DNA of 31,940 bases from a virus: IMG/VR virus record IMGVR_UViG_3300030118_003559, positions 1 through 31,940 of that record, one strand, 5' to 3'. Of the stretch, positions 1-6,245 are shown piece after piece (the stretch's first letter is position 1; every line of letters starts with the position of its first letter). The notes under the pieces are model-generated. The model searched no databases and had not been told where the DNA came from. It saw only the letters and a list, made by a program, of their open reading frames with translations. Position numbers and translations under genes: made by a program.

Positions 1-43
1 TGTAGAACCATAATTCAAAACATTCCTATATGTTTTTGGTGAT
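1..43. repeat. Terminal overlap copy 1 (circular closure)
   Basis: These 43 bases recur at 31898-31940 with 41 of 43 identical. The differences are at 25 (c here, t at 31922) and 34 (t here, c at 31931). Both copies lie in the same minus-strand reading frame and both differences are synonymous (Arg AGG/AGA, Lys AAA/AAG). I read this as the overlapping ends of a circular or circularly permuted genome of 31,897 bp, assembled from a population with strain variation. A packaged direct terminal repeat would be expected to be identical. Confidence 0.85.
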
Positions 44-174
44 TTAAGTAACATCTTTAATGCAGAACTACTTAAAGCATTTTTACCTAATATTCCATAA
101 TAAAAATTATCATCATATGCCATACCTATAATTTCTTCTGTAGCATATGTATCTCCATTTAGTAAAGTAATCAT
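1..174 (-). CDS. RecE/Cas4-type PD-(D/E)XK exonuclease, N-terminal part (continues at 31940)
   Basis: This is the first 58 codons of a gene split by the linear cut. The ATG is at 174 and the frame is open to base 1, ending in residues LNYGST. The same residues open the segment at 31310-31940, so across the junction the frame is continuous and gives 253 aa. The N-terminal stretch LSSSALKMLLKSPKTY (residues 34-49) resembles the 'L-S-x-S-x-L-x-x-L-x-x-x-P' opening of phage RecE-like exonucleases. Its ATG overlaps the TGA of the 43-aa ORF at 171-302 (ATGA), indicating coupled translation. The function, 5'-3' exonuclease for recombination or end processing, is inferred from the family. The catalytic residues lie in the other part. 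Confidence 0.85.
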   Translation of the reverse strand, partial: MITLLNGDTYATEEIIGMAYDDNFYYGILGKNALSSSALKMLLKSPKTYRNVLNYGST

Positions 175-302
175 AATCCTTTTACTTTATATTTATTATA
201 ATAAACATCTTTGCATTGTTTAGTGTAGTAACTTGGTAAATCTTTATTATTCATATCTCTACGAAGTTCTTCTTTACTCATGTGTAATATTGTTTTGTTC
301 AT
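171..302 (-). CDS. Small hypothetical protein (43 aa)
   Basis: The ORF runs from ATG at 302 to TGA at 171-173 and overlaps the exonuclease start by the four bases ATGA. It encodes a basic, lysine- and tyrosine-rich peptide beginning MNKTILHMSKEELRRDM. No known domain is recognised. The tight translational coupling to the exonuclease and the minus-strand orientation support it as a real gene. The peptide is hydrophilic, with no signal peptide or membrane segment. It could be a small regulator or accessory factor of the recombination module, but nothing in the sequence shows this. Confidence 0.6.
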   Translation of the reverse strand: MNKTILHMSKEELRRDMNNKDLPSYYTKQCKDVYYNKYKVKGL

Positions 303-405
303 AATTGTTTATTTTAAGTTTCTCTAAATTAATTAAATAATTATCAACATACAAATATTTATATTCTATATCATATGTTGATGTGCTGTACCATTCTATT
401 TCCAT
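274..405 (-). CDS. Small hypothetical protein (43 aa), doubtful
   Basis: The ORF runs from ATG at 405 to TAA at 274-276. It overlaps the first nine codons of the ORF at 171-302 in another frame and fills most of an otherwise empty gap after the gene ending at 460. The peptide starts MEIEWYSTSTYDIEYKYLY and is rich in Tyr, Asn and Glu. The frame stays open upstream to the preceding stop, so an alternative upstream start is possible. No family is recognised and no Shine-Dalgarno sequence is visible. Support is only position, strand and open frame. Confidence 0.35.
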   Translation of the reverse strand: MEIEWYSTSTYDIEYKYLYVDNYLINLEKLKINNYEQNNITHE

Positions 406-459
406 GCATCTAATAATAAATACTCTATAATTCTGAACAGAATATAACCTATTATAAAC

Positions 460-765
460 TCATCCATATACAGATTTATATTCTTTTAGTTTTTTCTCTA
501 ACTTTTCAACTTTTAGTTCAGCTTCTCTTGCTCTTATTATTGCTCTGTTCTTATCTGATCTATACTCACTTAAAGATTTATCATAATGCTTTTGTTCTAT
601 AATCATATTGTGTACATAAAAACCTATTTGTTGCCATGCAAAATACATATCATTAAGAGGTTTAGAATCTTCTTTTAACTTTTTCCATTTTACTATATAC
701 TCACCTACTAAATTGAAGTTAGAGTAATAATCTATTTCTTTTAAATTGTTTATTTTTTTATTCAT
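460..765 (-). CDS. Hypothetical protein with C-terminal coiled coil
   Basis: A 101-aa protein. Residues 1-55 are mixed, with a hydrophobic/aromatic stretch (MYFAWQQIGFYVHNMII, about 41-57). Residues 65-98 are strongly charged and heptad-like (AREAELKVEKLEKKLKEY), predicting a coiled coil. The ATG at 765 almost abuts the stop of the upstream gene at 767, fitting an operon. The 'SEYRSDKNRAIIRAREAE' type of segment recurs in Bacteroidota phage hypotheticals as I remember them, but no function is established. It sits in the early/replication module between the Cys-rich gene and the exonuclease. Confidence 0.75.
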   Translation of the reverse strand: MNKKINNLKEIDYYSNFNLVGEYIVKWKKLKEDSKPLNDMYFAWQQIGFYVHNMIIEQKHYDKSLSEYRSDKNRAIIRAREAELKVEKLEKKLKEYKSVYG

Positions 766-766
766 A

Positions 767-1180
767 TTAATTGTATTGGTTATAAACTTTTTTTAACGAA
801 TCCCAAACAGTACTTTTAAAACTACAAGGTACACATTCTACTTTAGTGTTAAATATTCTATTGTAAATATCAACATATACTTTTAATTCATCTGGTGTAA
901 ATTTATTTTTATTTGTTTCTATTGCAATCTTCATTAATTTATATTCTCTTTCTGTAAAGCACTCTGGTTTTTTTCTTGGAAATAATTTATTAAGTTTTTC
1001 TTTTCTTCTATCACAACCACAATCCCTACCATCTCTGAAAATAAATTCTACTGCTTTTTTTATTCCTGTTGCTGTTGTAATTTTTTCTACAACATCTCCT
1101 AAACCACTTACACCTGCTTCATGATTTTTCTTCCATTGTTTGTATTCTTTAGTTCTTTTATCACCTTTATATTCTGTCAT
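767..1180 (-). CDS. Cys-rich hypothetical protein, possible metal binder
   Basis: A 137-aa basic protein. Its start at 1180 lies inside the end of the sigma-like gene (stop at 1167), a 14-base overlap. Cysteines cluster in two places: DCGCDRRKEKLN with a nearby KKPECF (about residues 53-75), and VECVPCSFK near the C terminus (about 114-122). These CxC and CxxC pairs suggest a bound metal, though this is inference. The N-terminal half holds a helical stretch beginning GLGDVVEKITTATGIK. Similar Cys-rich ORFs occur in Bacteroidota phages as I recall, without a known role. Confidence 0.75.
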   Translation of the reverse strand: MTEYKGDKRTKEYKQWKKNHEAGVSGLGDVVEKITTATGIKKAVEFIFRDGRDCGCDRRKEKLNKLFPRKKPECFTEREYKLMKIAIETNKNKFTPDELKVYVDIYNRIFNTKVECVPCSFKSTVWDSLKKVYNQYN

Positions 1181-1715
1181 AATCTTTATTTTTATAATCT
1201 AAATAACTTTCTTCAACCTTTTCTTTAATATCTAATTTAAGTGTTTTTAAACTATTAAATATACTTACCCATGAAATTTTAGTTTCTTCTGCAAGTTTTC
1301 TTATACTCATATCTGTTTTAGAATATAAGTTCCATAACTTTTTATCATACCAATGCCAATCATCAGTAACCTCATCTACTAATAAACATATTTTATGAAA
1401 TGCTTCATTTTCTTCTATGTTATTGTAATCAGGTATTTGTAAAAATTGTTCATCATCATCTATACTTATCTTGTGTATTTTCTTTTTTTTATTGTAGAAC
1501 TGATAGTACAAACTTTTAAGTGTAAAAAATACATAACCTCTACTTACCTTACCATCCTTTATTATTTTATCAGGATCAGCATACTTTGATAAAGCAATAT
1601 ACATCTCTTGTACCAGATCATCACAAAAAGTATATTCACCAAAACTTTTTACGATACCTACCCAAGTGCTGTGCTGTTTAGCTACTATTTCCAACCAATT
1701 TAAGTTTGTTCCCAT
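1167..1715 (-). CDS. Sigma-70-like transcription factor, phage encoded
   Basis: 182 aa. Residues 31-42 (CDDLVQEMYIAL) match the core of sigma region 2 ('DLxQExxlxl'). Residues 60-75 (GYVFFTLKSLYYQFYN) fit the following helix. Residues 137-158 (SIRKLAEETKISWVSIFNSL) form a helix-turn-helix like sigma region 4. Spacing and length fit a minimal ECF-like sigma, which would direct host RNA polymerase to phage promoters. The central region (80-100) is acidic and poorly conserved. It overlaps the small membrane-protein gene upstream (1700-1909). A non-sigma HTH regulator is the main alternative. A candidate target box is described under findings. Confidence 0.65.
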   Translation of the reverse strand: MGTNLNWLEIVAKQHSTWVGIVKSFGEYTFCDDLVQEMYIALSKYADPDKIIKDGKVSRGYVFFTLKSLYYQFYNKKKKIHKISIDDDEQFLQIPDYNNIEENEAFHKICLLVDEVTDDWHWYDKKLWNLYSKTDMSIRKLAEETKISWVSIFNSLKTLKLDIKEKVEESYLDYKNKDYDRI

Positions 1716-1909
1716 TCAATACATATACTAATAAAAAAAATACAAACCTGTAAAGTATGTTCTCTGCCTTCTTCAAAATCAGTATAAGAATATAATGCAC
1801 CAACCATTACACCAATTATAGGTGCAAAACTAACATCTGCACCATAGAATAAACCTAATGAAACTAATGTTATTGTTATTGATACTAATATTATTAATAC
1901 TGTACTCAA
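1700..1909 (-). CDS. Small membrane protein (69 aa)
   Basis: 69 aa with a hydrophobic N-terminal segment (residues 3-22, LIILVSITITLVSLGLF) and further hydrophobic stretches at about 26-41 and 53-64. It is therefore predicted to be an inner-membrane protein with two or three passes. The ATG at 1909 overlaps the end of the helicase gene (stop at 1906) as ATGA, and the 3' end overlaps the sigma-like gene by 16 bases. A membrane protein between helicase and sigma is unusual. Possible roles such as superinfection exclusion or membrane anchoring of replication are speculative. Confidence 0.65.
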   Translation of the reverse strand: MSTVLIILVSITITLVSLGLFYGADVSFAPIIGVMVGALYSYTDFEEGREHTLQVCIFFISICIEWEQT

Positions 1910-2820
1910 AATAAAACTTCTTTAATTGTTGCTTTTTTACTATGTAGTATATCCTTACCCATAAATTCAAAACCTACATTGTTTTTTACCATTCGTAATC
2001 TTATAGGTTCTTCATATGGTGTACATCTCCCACCTGTTTCTGTTTCTTTAACTTTCAAGACATGAAGATGTGAAAACATCCAATCAGTAGGATGTGTTGT
2101 ATATCTATGGCAACATATTACATCATCTGATCTATTACCCCATTTACCACCACCTTCTACAGATGCTAACCCTAATGGTATAGGTAGGTTTGCATATTCA
2201 TGTTCTTTAGGATGTGTTCTTCTCATTGCTTCTGTAACTCCATGTGCATTAAGATAAACAGTAATATTTTTTTTCTTTGCAAATAATCTAAATTCAGTTG
2301 CTACCTGATAATCATATAAATGTGAACCTATACTCCTCATAAGTTGTGTATCTACTGAAAGTGAATTATAAGGATCAATAAGTAAACCATTATAATCCCA
2401 AGCATTTTTTATTGATTCTGCTTCTTTTAGTAAATCTTTATAAGTGTACAAATCATCAACATCTATAATTTTAAAATATAAATTACACCAATCAATACTT
2501 TCTTTAATTTCTTTTTTAGTTGCAGTATGTATTGGTTTACCCATTTTAAATTCAATTATCTTTCTTACAATACTATCTGGTGTATTTTCACTACTCCAAA
2601 TTACAAATCTTAATTTATGTAACATTGCATACAAAGTAAGAAAATAACATATAATAGTTGTTTTACCTACGTTAGCATGACCTATCCATAAACAAAAATT
2701 ACCTTGTTTGTATCTAATATACTCATCAATTTCAGGTACACCAATTTTTAAACCTTCTTGGATTTTACCATCTTTAATATCATATATTCTTTCTTGTATT
2801 TTATCTGTATGTGCTATCAT
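1906..2820 (-). CDS. DnaB-like replicative helicase / RecA-fold ATPase
   Basis: 304 aa. Walker A is GHANVGKTT (47-55). A DnaB-like WSSENT follows at 75-80, with Walker B GLLIDP (145-150). NAHG with H193 sits at the sensor position, and GGGKWGNRSDDVICCHR (223-239) matches the DnaB arginine-finger/'R-x-x-D-x-x' region. The N-terminal DnaB domain and a primase domain are absent, so this is a core helicase similar to those of small phages. It probably unwinds the fork with host polymerase and primase. The ATG at 2820 directly follows a hairpin and T-tract (2821-2846), so expression may be attenuated. It lies downstream of the SSB gene, completing a replication pair. Confidence 0.88.
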   Translation of the reverse strand: MIAHTDKIQERIYDIKDGKIQEGLKIGVPEIDEYIRYKQGNFCLWIGHANVGKTTIICYFLTLYAMLHKLRFVIWSSENTPDSIVRKIIEFKMGKPIHTATKKEIKESIDWCNLYFKIIDVDDLYTYKDLLKEAESIKNAWDYNGLLIDPYNSLSVDTQLMRSIGSHLYDYQVATEFRLFAKKKNITVYLNAHGVTEAMRRTHPKEHEYANLPIPLGLASVEGGGKWGNRSDDVICCHRYTTHPTDWMFSHLHVLKVKETETGGRCTPYEEPIRLRMVKNNVGFEFMGKDILHSKKATIKEVLF

Positions 2821-2846
2821 AAAAAAAAGGGGGTAACTAACCCCCC
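2821..2846 (-). terminator. Hairpin plus T-tract between SSB and helicase genes
   Basis: On the minus strand a GGGGGT/ACCCCC stem with a five-base loop is followed by eight T (2828-2821). It has the classic form of an intrinsic terminator just after the SSB stop. The last T is immediately followed by the helicase ATG at 2820, leaving no room for a new promoter. It therefore probably acts as a partial terminator or attenuator. Confidence 0.8.
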
Positions 2847-2850
2847 TTAA

Positions 2851-3171
2851 TTAAAATGGTAAATCCACTTCTTCTCTCTGCTGATTCTGCTGTTGGTTAG
2901 TAACCTCATTTCTTTCTGCAAGTTCAATACCACCTTTATCTAACCATTTAACTGCTGCATTTCCTAATGTAATAGGTTTTACTTTATTATCTCTTTCTTC
3001 TTTAGAGATTGTTTGTGTAACCCATACATTGTTTCCATATGAAGAAGTGTTTTGTACCATCATAGTGATGTTTAAATACTTCTTACCATTTTTACCACTT
3101 ATCAGTTTATCTTTATTAACTGCTGTAAGGTCAATACTTCCTGATATGATTGCTGTTGTTTTTTTTTCCAT
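2851..3171 (-). CDS. ssb: Single-stranded DNA-binding protein (SSB-like)
   Basis: 106 aa. An OB-fold-sized body contains beta-strand-like segments (TAIISGSIDLT, KYLNITMMVQ, NNVWVTQTI). It is followed by a Gln/Asn-rich linker (QQQNQQ, about 93-98) and the acidic tail EEVDLPF at the very C terminus. The tail matches the SSB C-terminal peptide (DxxIPF/DLPF) that recruits host replication and repair proteins, and is the main basis for the call. The body is shorter than a bacterial SSB (about 110-120 residue OB fold) and divergent. The gene sits immediately upstream of the helicase and ends in a strong terminator. Confidence 0.8.
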   Translation of the reverse strand: MEKKTTAIISGSIDLTAVNKDKLISGKNGKKYLNITMMVQNTSSYGNNVWVTQTISKEERDNKVKPITLGNAAVKWLDKGGIELAERNEVTNQQQNQQREEVDLPF

Positions 3172-3219
3172 TGTATTTCTATTTGATAATTATTATAACT
3201 AAAGTACGTTTTTTTTATG

Positions 3220-3546
3220 TTACACTTTTTGTAATTCATGTTCTACTTTTTTTGCAACCTTGTATTGGTTTCTAATATCCTTAATAGTGTAACCTTCTTT
3301 AATCCACTCCATTGCTTTATTGTAATCAGGTGTGTTAAAGTTTAACCATTGCTTTTCAGCATCTGGTTTTACAGGTAGAGGTGGTAGTAAATTTACTTTA
3401 CCACTTGGTTCACCACATACCCAATCAACAAAAACCTCTGCAGTTCTTATTATTTGTTCTTCACTCCAATTTTCGTTTTTACAATGAAGTGTAGTTGCTC
3501 TATCTAAACAACTTTGTTTTATAATGTAAAGTTGAGTTTTATCCAT
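3220..3546 (-). CDS. Hypothetical protein (108 aa)
   Basis: A soluble protein with no recognised fold. Residues 13-45 (from CLDRATTLHCKNENWSEEQI) form an amphipathic helical region. The middle is proline-rich (LLPPLPVKPD, about 53-62), and the last third (YNKAMEWIKEGYTIKDIRNQYKV) looks helical and may be a small DNA-binding or interaction domain. It lies between SSB and the NinG-like gene, so a role in replication or recombination is likely by context only. An intrinsic terminator (3595-3627) lies just upstream of its leader. Confidence 0.7.
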   Translation of the reverse strand: MDKTQLYIIKQSCLDRATTLHCKNENWSEEQIIRTAEVFVDWVCGEPSGKVNLLPPLPVKPDAEKQWLNFNTPDYNKAMEWIKEGYTIKDIRNQYKVAKKVEHELQKV

Positions 3547-3594
3547 AATTATTTATTTTTAAGATTTCTATAAAGTTATAAAAAAATATTTAAC

Positions 3595-3627
3595 AAAAAA
3601 AAGGGTAAGAAATTAATCCTACCCCCC
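3595..3627 (-). terminator. Intrinsic terminator after NinG-like gene
   Basis: Minus strand: a GGGTAGGA/TCTTACCC stem (8 bp with one G-T wobble) closes a six-base loop and is followed by eight T (3602-3595). It lies about 20 bases past the stop of the NinG-like gene and about 50 bases before the next start. Confidence 0.75.
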
Positions 3628-3649
3628 TCGTTAAAAACAAACAATTAAT

Positions 3650-4033
3650 TTAAAGAAATTTTTTGACTCGTTCAGAATAGTAAGTTATCTTATCCTGTAA
3701 CTCATCAGTTGTAAATTTAACAACTTCTTTACTTTTAGAATATAGTTGTTCTGATAAGTTATTACCAAGATATTTACTAAACCTATATTGTTGCCCTTGT
3801 TGCATCACATTACATCCATAACATTGTGGTTTAACATTATCTTCTACCCATCTTGTATTGTAATGTTTTCTACTCATAAAATGTCCTGCTTGTATTTGTT
3901 TCCAATGATACTTTTTACCACAAGTTACACAAGTACAGTAACCATTTTTATCAGCATTACTTAATCTTATATATTGTGAAAATACTACATCAAGTTTTTT
4001 AACTACTTTACTTCTTGTAGGTTTTTTAGGCAT
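3650..4033 (-). CDS. ninG: NinG/Rap-like recombination nuclease
   Basis: 127 aa. It matches the lambda NinG (Rap) pattern: KKLDVVFSQYIRLSN (12-26), a CTCVTCGK zinc knuckle (33-40), the HNH-like core QAGHFMSRKHYNTRW (48-62), and NVKPQCYGCN (66-75) supplying the second Cys pair. In lambda, Rap is a structure-specific nuclease that cuts D-loops and Holliday junctions. Here it is shorter than lambda NinG (about 200 aa), lacking N- and C-terminal extensions, but the metal and active-site motifs are intact. It overlaps the upstream 80-aa gene by 8 bases and is followed by a terminator. Confidence 0.88.
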   Translation of the reverse strand: MPKKPTRSKVVKKLDVVFSQYIRLSNADKNGYCTCVTCGKKYHWKQIQAGHFMSRKHYNTRWVEDNVKPQCYGCNVMQQGQQYRFSKYLGNNLSEQLYSKSKEVVKFTTDELQDKITYYSERVKKFL

Positions 4034-4268
4034 CCATGTGGTTTAGTAGTAAATTACCATCAGTAACATTAAAACTCTTAATCAACTTATACAAATGTTT
4101 ACTATCAGCTTTTACTTTTTTCTTTTCTGTTTTAGTACTATCAATACCTAAATTAGTATATTGTGTTGCATCAAGTTCTAATATAGCATCTGTTTTTTCT
4201 TTTACAGATAGTTGAAAATCAATAGCAATTTTTTCAGCAAGTTTTCTAATAGTTAAATCTTCATTCAT
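4026..4268 (-). CDS. Hypothetical protein (80 aa)
   Basis: A soluble, lysine-rich 80-aa protein. The N terminus (LTIRKLAEKIAIDFQLS, residues 5-21) resembles the start of a helix-turn-helix, but no complete motif can be shown. The middle is KTEKKKVKADSKH-like and basic. Its 3' end overlaps the NinG-like gene by 8 bases, implying co-translation, so a link to recombination is plausible by context only. Confidence 0.65.
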   Translation of the reverse strand: MNEDLTIRKLAEKIAIDFQLSVKEKTDAILELDATQYTNLGIDSTKTEKKKVKADSKHLYKLIKSFNVTDGNLLLNHMDA

Positions 4269-4286
4269 TATGTTATAGTTGTTATT

Positions 4287-4688
4287 TTAATTTGTATTTA
4301 TTTTTTTTCTGTTTACAATACCTGTTTGTGATCTTAACCAAAGTTTTTTTATTCTTAATTTTTTTTCAATTTCTGCATATTTTTGATTTTTGTTATATAC
4401 TTTTTTTTGATATATTTTATTATGTATTTTATTATACTTTGGTAAAAATTTTCTTATATACTTTTCTTCTAATCTGTTTACTTCTTTACTTGTAGTAAAA
4501 TCACCTAAATTTTCTATAATTGTCCAAGAATCAAATTCCTTAAAACTTGATAAATGTGTACTTAATCTATTAAGTATATTAGTAGATTGTCCAATATAAA
4601 CTATTTCATTATTACTTATTAAAGCATATATTATATAACAATGTTTTATTTCTCTTTTACTACTTAATATTTCTTTTTTTGTTTTCAT
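4287..4688 (-). CDS. GIY-YIG endonuclease, free-standing
   Basis: 133 aa. The GIY-YIG core is visible: YIIYAL (18-23) for GIY, EIVYIGQS (28-35) for YIG, conserved R41 and H45 in RLSTH, and a likely catalytic Glu at 74 or 75 followed by KYIRKFLPKYN. The C-terminal 45 residues are very basic (KKVYNKNQKYAEIEKKLRIKK) and probably bind DNA. Free-standing GIY-YIG genes in phages are often homing endonucleases. No intron or interrupted gene is seen next to it. Its A/T content and lysine/asparagine bias look even higher than its neighbours', consistent with recent acquisition. A repair-type nuclease is the alternative. Confidence 0.85.
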   Translation of the reverse strand: MKTKKEILSSKREIKHCYIIYALISNNEIVYIGQSTNILNRLSTHLSSFKEFDSWTIIENLGDFTTSKEVNRLEEKYIRKFLPKYNKIHNKIYQKKVYNKNQKYAEIEKKLRIKKLWLRSQTGIVNRKKINTN

Positions 4689-4765
4689 TAACGATAATTA
4701 TTAATGTATAAAGTTATGAATATGGAATGGCTAAAAGTTTTTTTATTAAAATAATTTTATTAACA

Positions 4766-4900
4766 TTATCTTCCCTGCCCTTTATATTGTTTAATATAAT
4801 TTTTGGAAGATTTTAGTTTGGAAGTTTTAGTTTTACTATGTATTCCTTTTCTTTTAATTTTCTTTTTTTGGTAGTTAATAACTATTTGCTTTCTTGCCAT
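4766..4900 (-). CDS. Small, very basic protein (44 aa)
   Basis: The ATG at 4900 directly abuts the TAA of the coiled-coil membrane gene (4901). It encodes a 44-aa peptide starting MARKQIVINYQKKKIKRKG and ending YKGQGR, with about one residue in three Lys or Arg. Small Lys-rich ORFs ending in 'RGQGR' are, as I recall, recurrent in Bacteroidota and other marine phages, with no known function. The composition suggests nucleic-acid binding. It is the last gene of the lysis block, with about 75 non-coding bases before the GIY-YIG gene. Confidence 0.7.
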   Translation of the reverse strand: MARKQIVINYQKKKIKRKGIHSKTKTSKLKSSKNYIKQYKGQGR

Positions 4901-5185
4901 TTATTTTTTTTGTAATTGTTCTACTTTATATTTTAAAACAGCATTTTCAAGTTTCATCATATTTATTTCATCAACTGCTTTTTGTACTTGTTTAGGTGGT
5001 TGAAAATTATTTACCCATGTATAATTTGATTGTACTTTTTCATTCATTTTAGAAACTTTAATCTTTAACATTTCTATTTCTGCTGTAAGATTAAACCATA
5101 TACTTGCTACAGTAACTATACCTATAATCATACCTATAAGTGCTTTTATATCTAAACTTATTTTTGATGTTTCTGATATATTCAT
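4901..5185 (-). CDS. Membrane-anchored coiled-coil protein, candidate inner-membrane spanin
   Basis: 94 aa with one transmembrane segment (about 15-33, ALIGMIIGIVTVASIWF). It is followed by two heptad-rich stretches (about 35-52 and 70-92, EIEMLKIKVSKMNEK and KLENAVLKYKVEQLQKK). This layout (N-in anchor plus coiled coil) matches Rz-type i-spanins, which join an outer-membrane lipoprotein to fuse the two membranes at lysis. A small lipoprotein is encoded nearby (5594-5761), giving a possible pair. The start overlaps the holin stop by one base. A second holin or antiholin is the alternative. Confidence 0.55.
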   Translation of the reverse strand: MNISETSKISLDIKALIGMIIGIVTVASIWFNLTAEIEMLKIKVSKMNEKVQSNYTWVNNFQPPKQVQKAVDEINMMKLENAVLKYKVEQLQKK

Positions 5186-5610
5186 TACTTGTGGTTTTTA
5201 TTACCCATAACTTTCTCGTATGATCTACCACCAAAGTATCCTGCAAAAACAACAAAAAGTAATTCCTTAACTATATTTAAACCATCTATCTGCATATACC
5301 ATCCTGCAATAAATGATACTGTAAAAATAATAAGTGTTAAAGGTCTAACATTAGTAGCTAACCAAGAACCACTTCTGGAATCTGCAACCCACCTACGAGT
5401 AACACCATCAATTTCTGCTCTTTCTATATCAAGTTTTTTAAGTGCAATAGTTTTATCTTCATCACTCATTTCACTACCACCAATAATAGCTTGTATAACA
5501 CTACCTGCTAAAGTATCTCCTGCTACTGCACCAACTACATTAGGTATTTTATTAAGTAAAAACTTACCTACTTGTGTATCTCTAAATTTTTTTTTAGTAT
5601 TGATTGACAT
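5185..5610 (-). CDS. Holin, 3TM/GTA type
   Basis: 141 aa. The stretch VTRRWVADSRSGSWLATNVRP (70-90) followed by a hydrophobic helix LTLIIFTVSFIAGWYM (91-106) and a second one (113-127, VKELLFVVFAGYF) is the hallmark of the 3TM holin family (GTA_holin_3TM). A weaker hydrophobic stretch at about 24-44 could be the third pass. The protein would form the membrane lesion that releases or triggers the endolysin. It lies downstream of the M15 peptidase gene and overlaps the lipoprotein ORF by 17 bases. Confidence 0.8.
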   Translation of the reverse strand: MSINTKKKFRDTQVGKFLLNKIPNVVGAVAGDTLAGSVIQAIIGGSEMSDEDKTIALKKLDIERAEIDGVTRRWVADSRSGSWLATNVRPLTLIIFTVSFIAGWYMQIDGLNIVKELLFVVFAGYFGGRSYEKVMGNKNHK

Positions 5611-5761
5611 AAGTTAAATATAATTTTTGTGCTAATAATATTTCATTTGGGTTATCTACACATACATCTTTAGTCATGTATTGAAACTTAATCAACCTTT
5701 CTTTTCTTGCACTTGCACAACTCATCATCATTGCAACAAGTACTATTGTTATTATTTTCAT
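5594..5761 (-). CDS. Small lipoprotein, candidate outer-membrane spanin
   Basis: The ATG at 5761 and TAA at 5594-5596 give 55 aa. It has a short signal peptide, MKIITIVLVAMMMSC, with a positive N terminus, a hydrophobic core and a lipobox-like MMSC, predicting lipidation at C15. The mature part is about 40 residues and contains a second Cys (about 34). The first half is nested out of frame inside the 60-aa ORF at 5688-5870 and the 3' end overlaps the holin start. Position in the lysis block, size and lipobox all fit an Rz1-like o-spanin. A lipoprotein of another role cannot be excluded. Confidence 0.65.
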   Translation of the reverse strand: MKIITIVLVAMMMSCASARKERLIKFQYMTKDVCVDNPNEILLAQKLYLTYVNQY

Positions 5762-5870
5762 AGTGTTTGTTTGTTTGTAGAAGTAAAACTTCTGTTAGTT
5801 TGTCAATACTTTTTCGTATCTCTTTTAATTCATTTCTTAAACCATTAGATTTAACTTTTATTTCAGCCAT
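5688..5870 (-). CDS. Small coiled-coil protein with Cys-rich tail
   Basis: 60 aa. The first 35 residues (KSNGLRNELKEIRKSIDKL) are heptad-like and probably helical. The C terminus carries STCCNDDELCKCKKRK with four cysteines in about ten residues. The start at 5870 is 18 bases after the endolysin stop. There is no membrane segment. The second half overlaps the lipoprotein ORF in a different frame, so one of the two could be spurious. Both have good starts and sensible protein features, which suggests a true nested pair. Function is unknown. Confidence 0.5.
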   Translation of the reverse strand: MAEIKVKSNGLRNELKEIRKSIDKLTEVLLLQTNKHYENNNNSTCCNDDELCKCKKRKVD

Positions 5871-5888
5871 AAAGTATTCCCTACTGTA

Positions 5889-6245
5889 TTAGTACACCCA
5901 AACTGAATTGTTTTTATCTGCATCTGTATCGCAATGAATAAAGGTTTTTGCAACACCAATTCTTTTGAATCCTGCTCTGATAAGTGCGTTAAGTATAATG
6001 TATCTTTCTTTTCCTGATCCAACTGCAACATCTGCTGCAACTCCTTTAATATGTGATGAGTTTTTAACACCACCAACTTTTTCATTGTGTTCTGCTGTTC
6101 TAAAACCACTTGTGATTTTAAAGGGAATACCTGCAATTTCTCTTGCTTGTTCAAGTTTGTTAATGAAGTTAATATCCATGTTTTTACCAGAATTAGGTAA
6201 AGAAGGACAATCAAACTCTGAAAGGGAAAAGTATTTAAAATTCAT
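5889..6245 (-). CDS. Endolysin, peptidase M15 family (L,D-/D,D-carboxypeptidase fold)
   Basis: 118 aa. The motifs are SGFRT (46-50), SSHIKGVAADV (63-73) with zinc ligands H65 and D72, and FIHCDTD (103-108) with H104 as the third ligand. This is the M15_3/peptidase-M15A pattern of phage endolysins that cleave peptidoglycan cross-bridges. Length is that of a single catalytic domain with no cell-wall binding domain and no signal peptide, so export needs a holin. The ATG at 6245 overlaps the TGA of the upstream membrane protein (ATGA). Confidence 0.92.
   Translation of the reverse strand: MNFKYFSLSEFDCPSLPNSGKNMDINFINKLEQAREIAGIPFKITSGFRTAEHNEKVGGVKNSSHIKGVAADVAVGSGKERYIILNALIRAGFKRIGVAKTFIHCDTDADKNNSVWVY

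Noticed and set aside
1-43. A true packaged direct terminal repeat
   Set aside because: The two copies differ by two synonymous changes and lie inside a gene. A physical terminal repeat copied at replication would be identical. Population overlap explains it better.
4689-4765. Possible promoter or origin in the 77-base gap before the GIY-YIG gene
   Set aside because: The gap is AT-rich, with a weak TAACTTTAT word only. No convincing -33/-7 pair, iteron or hairpin was found.
5858-6214. 118-aa minus-strand ORF overlapping the endolysin
   Set aside because: Same strand but a different frame from the M15 peptidase, whose zinc motifs are intact. The overlapping ORF is Leu/Lys/Gln-rich with no domain and no suitable start context.
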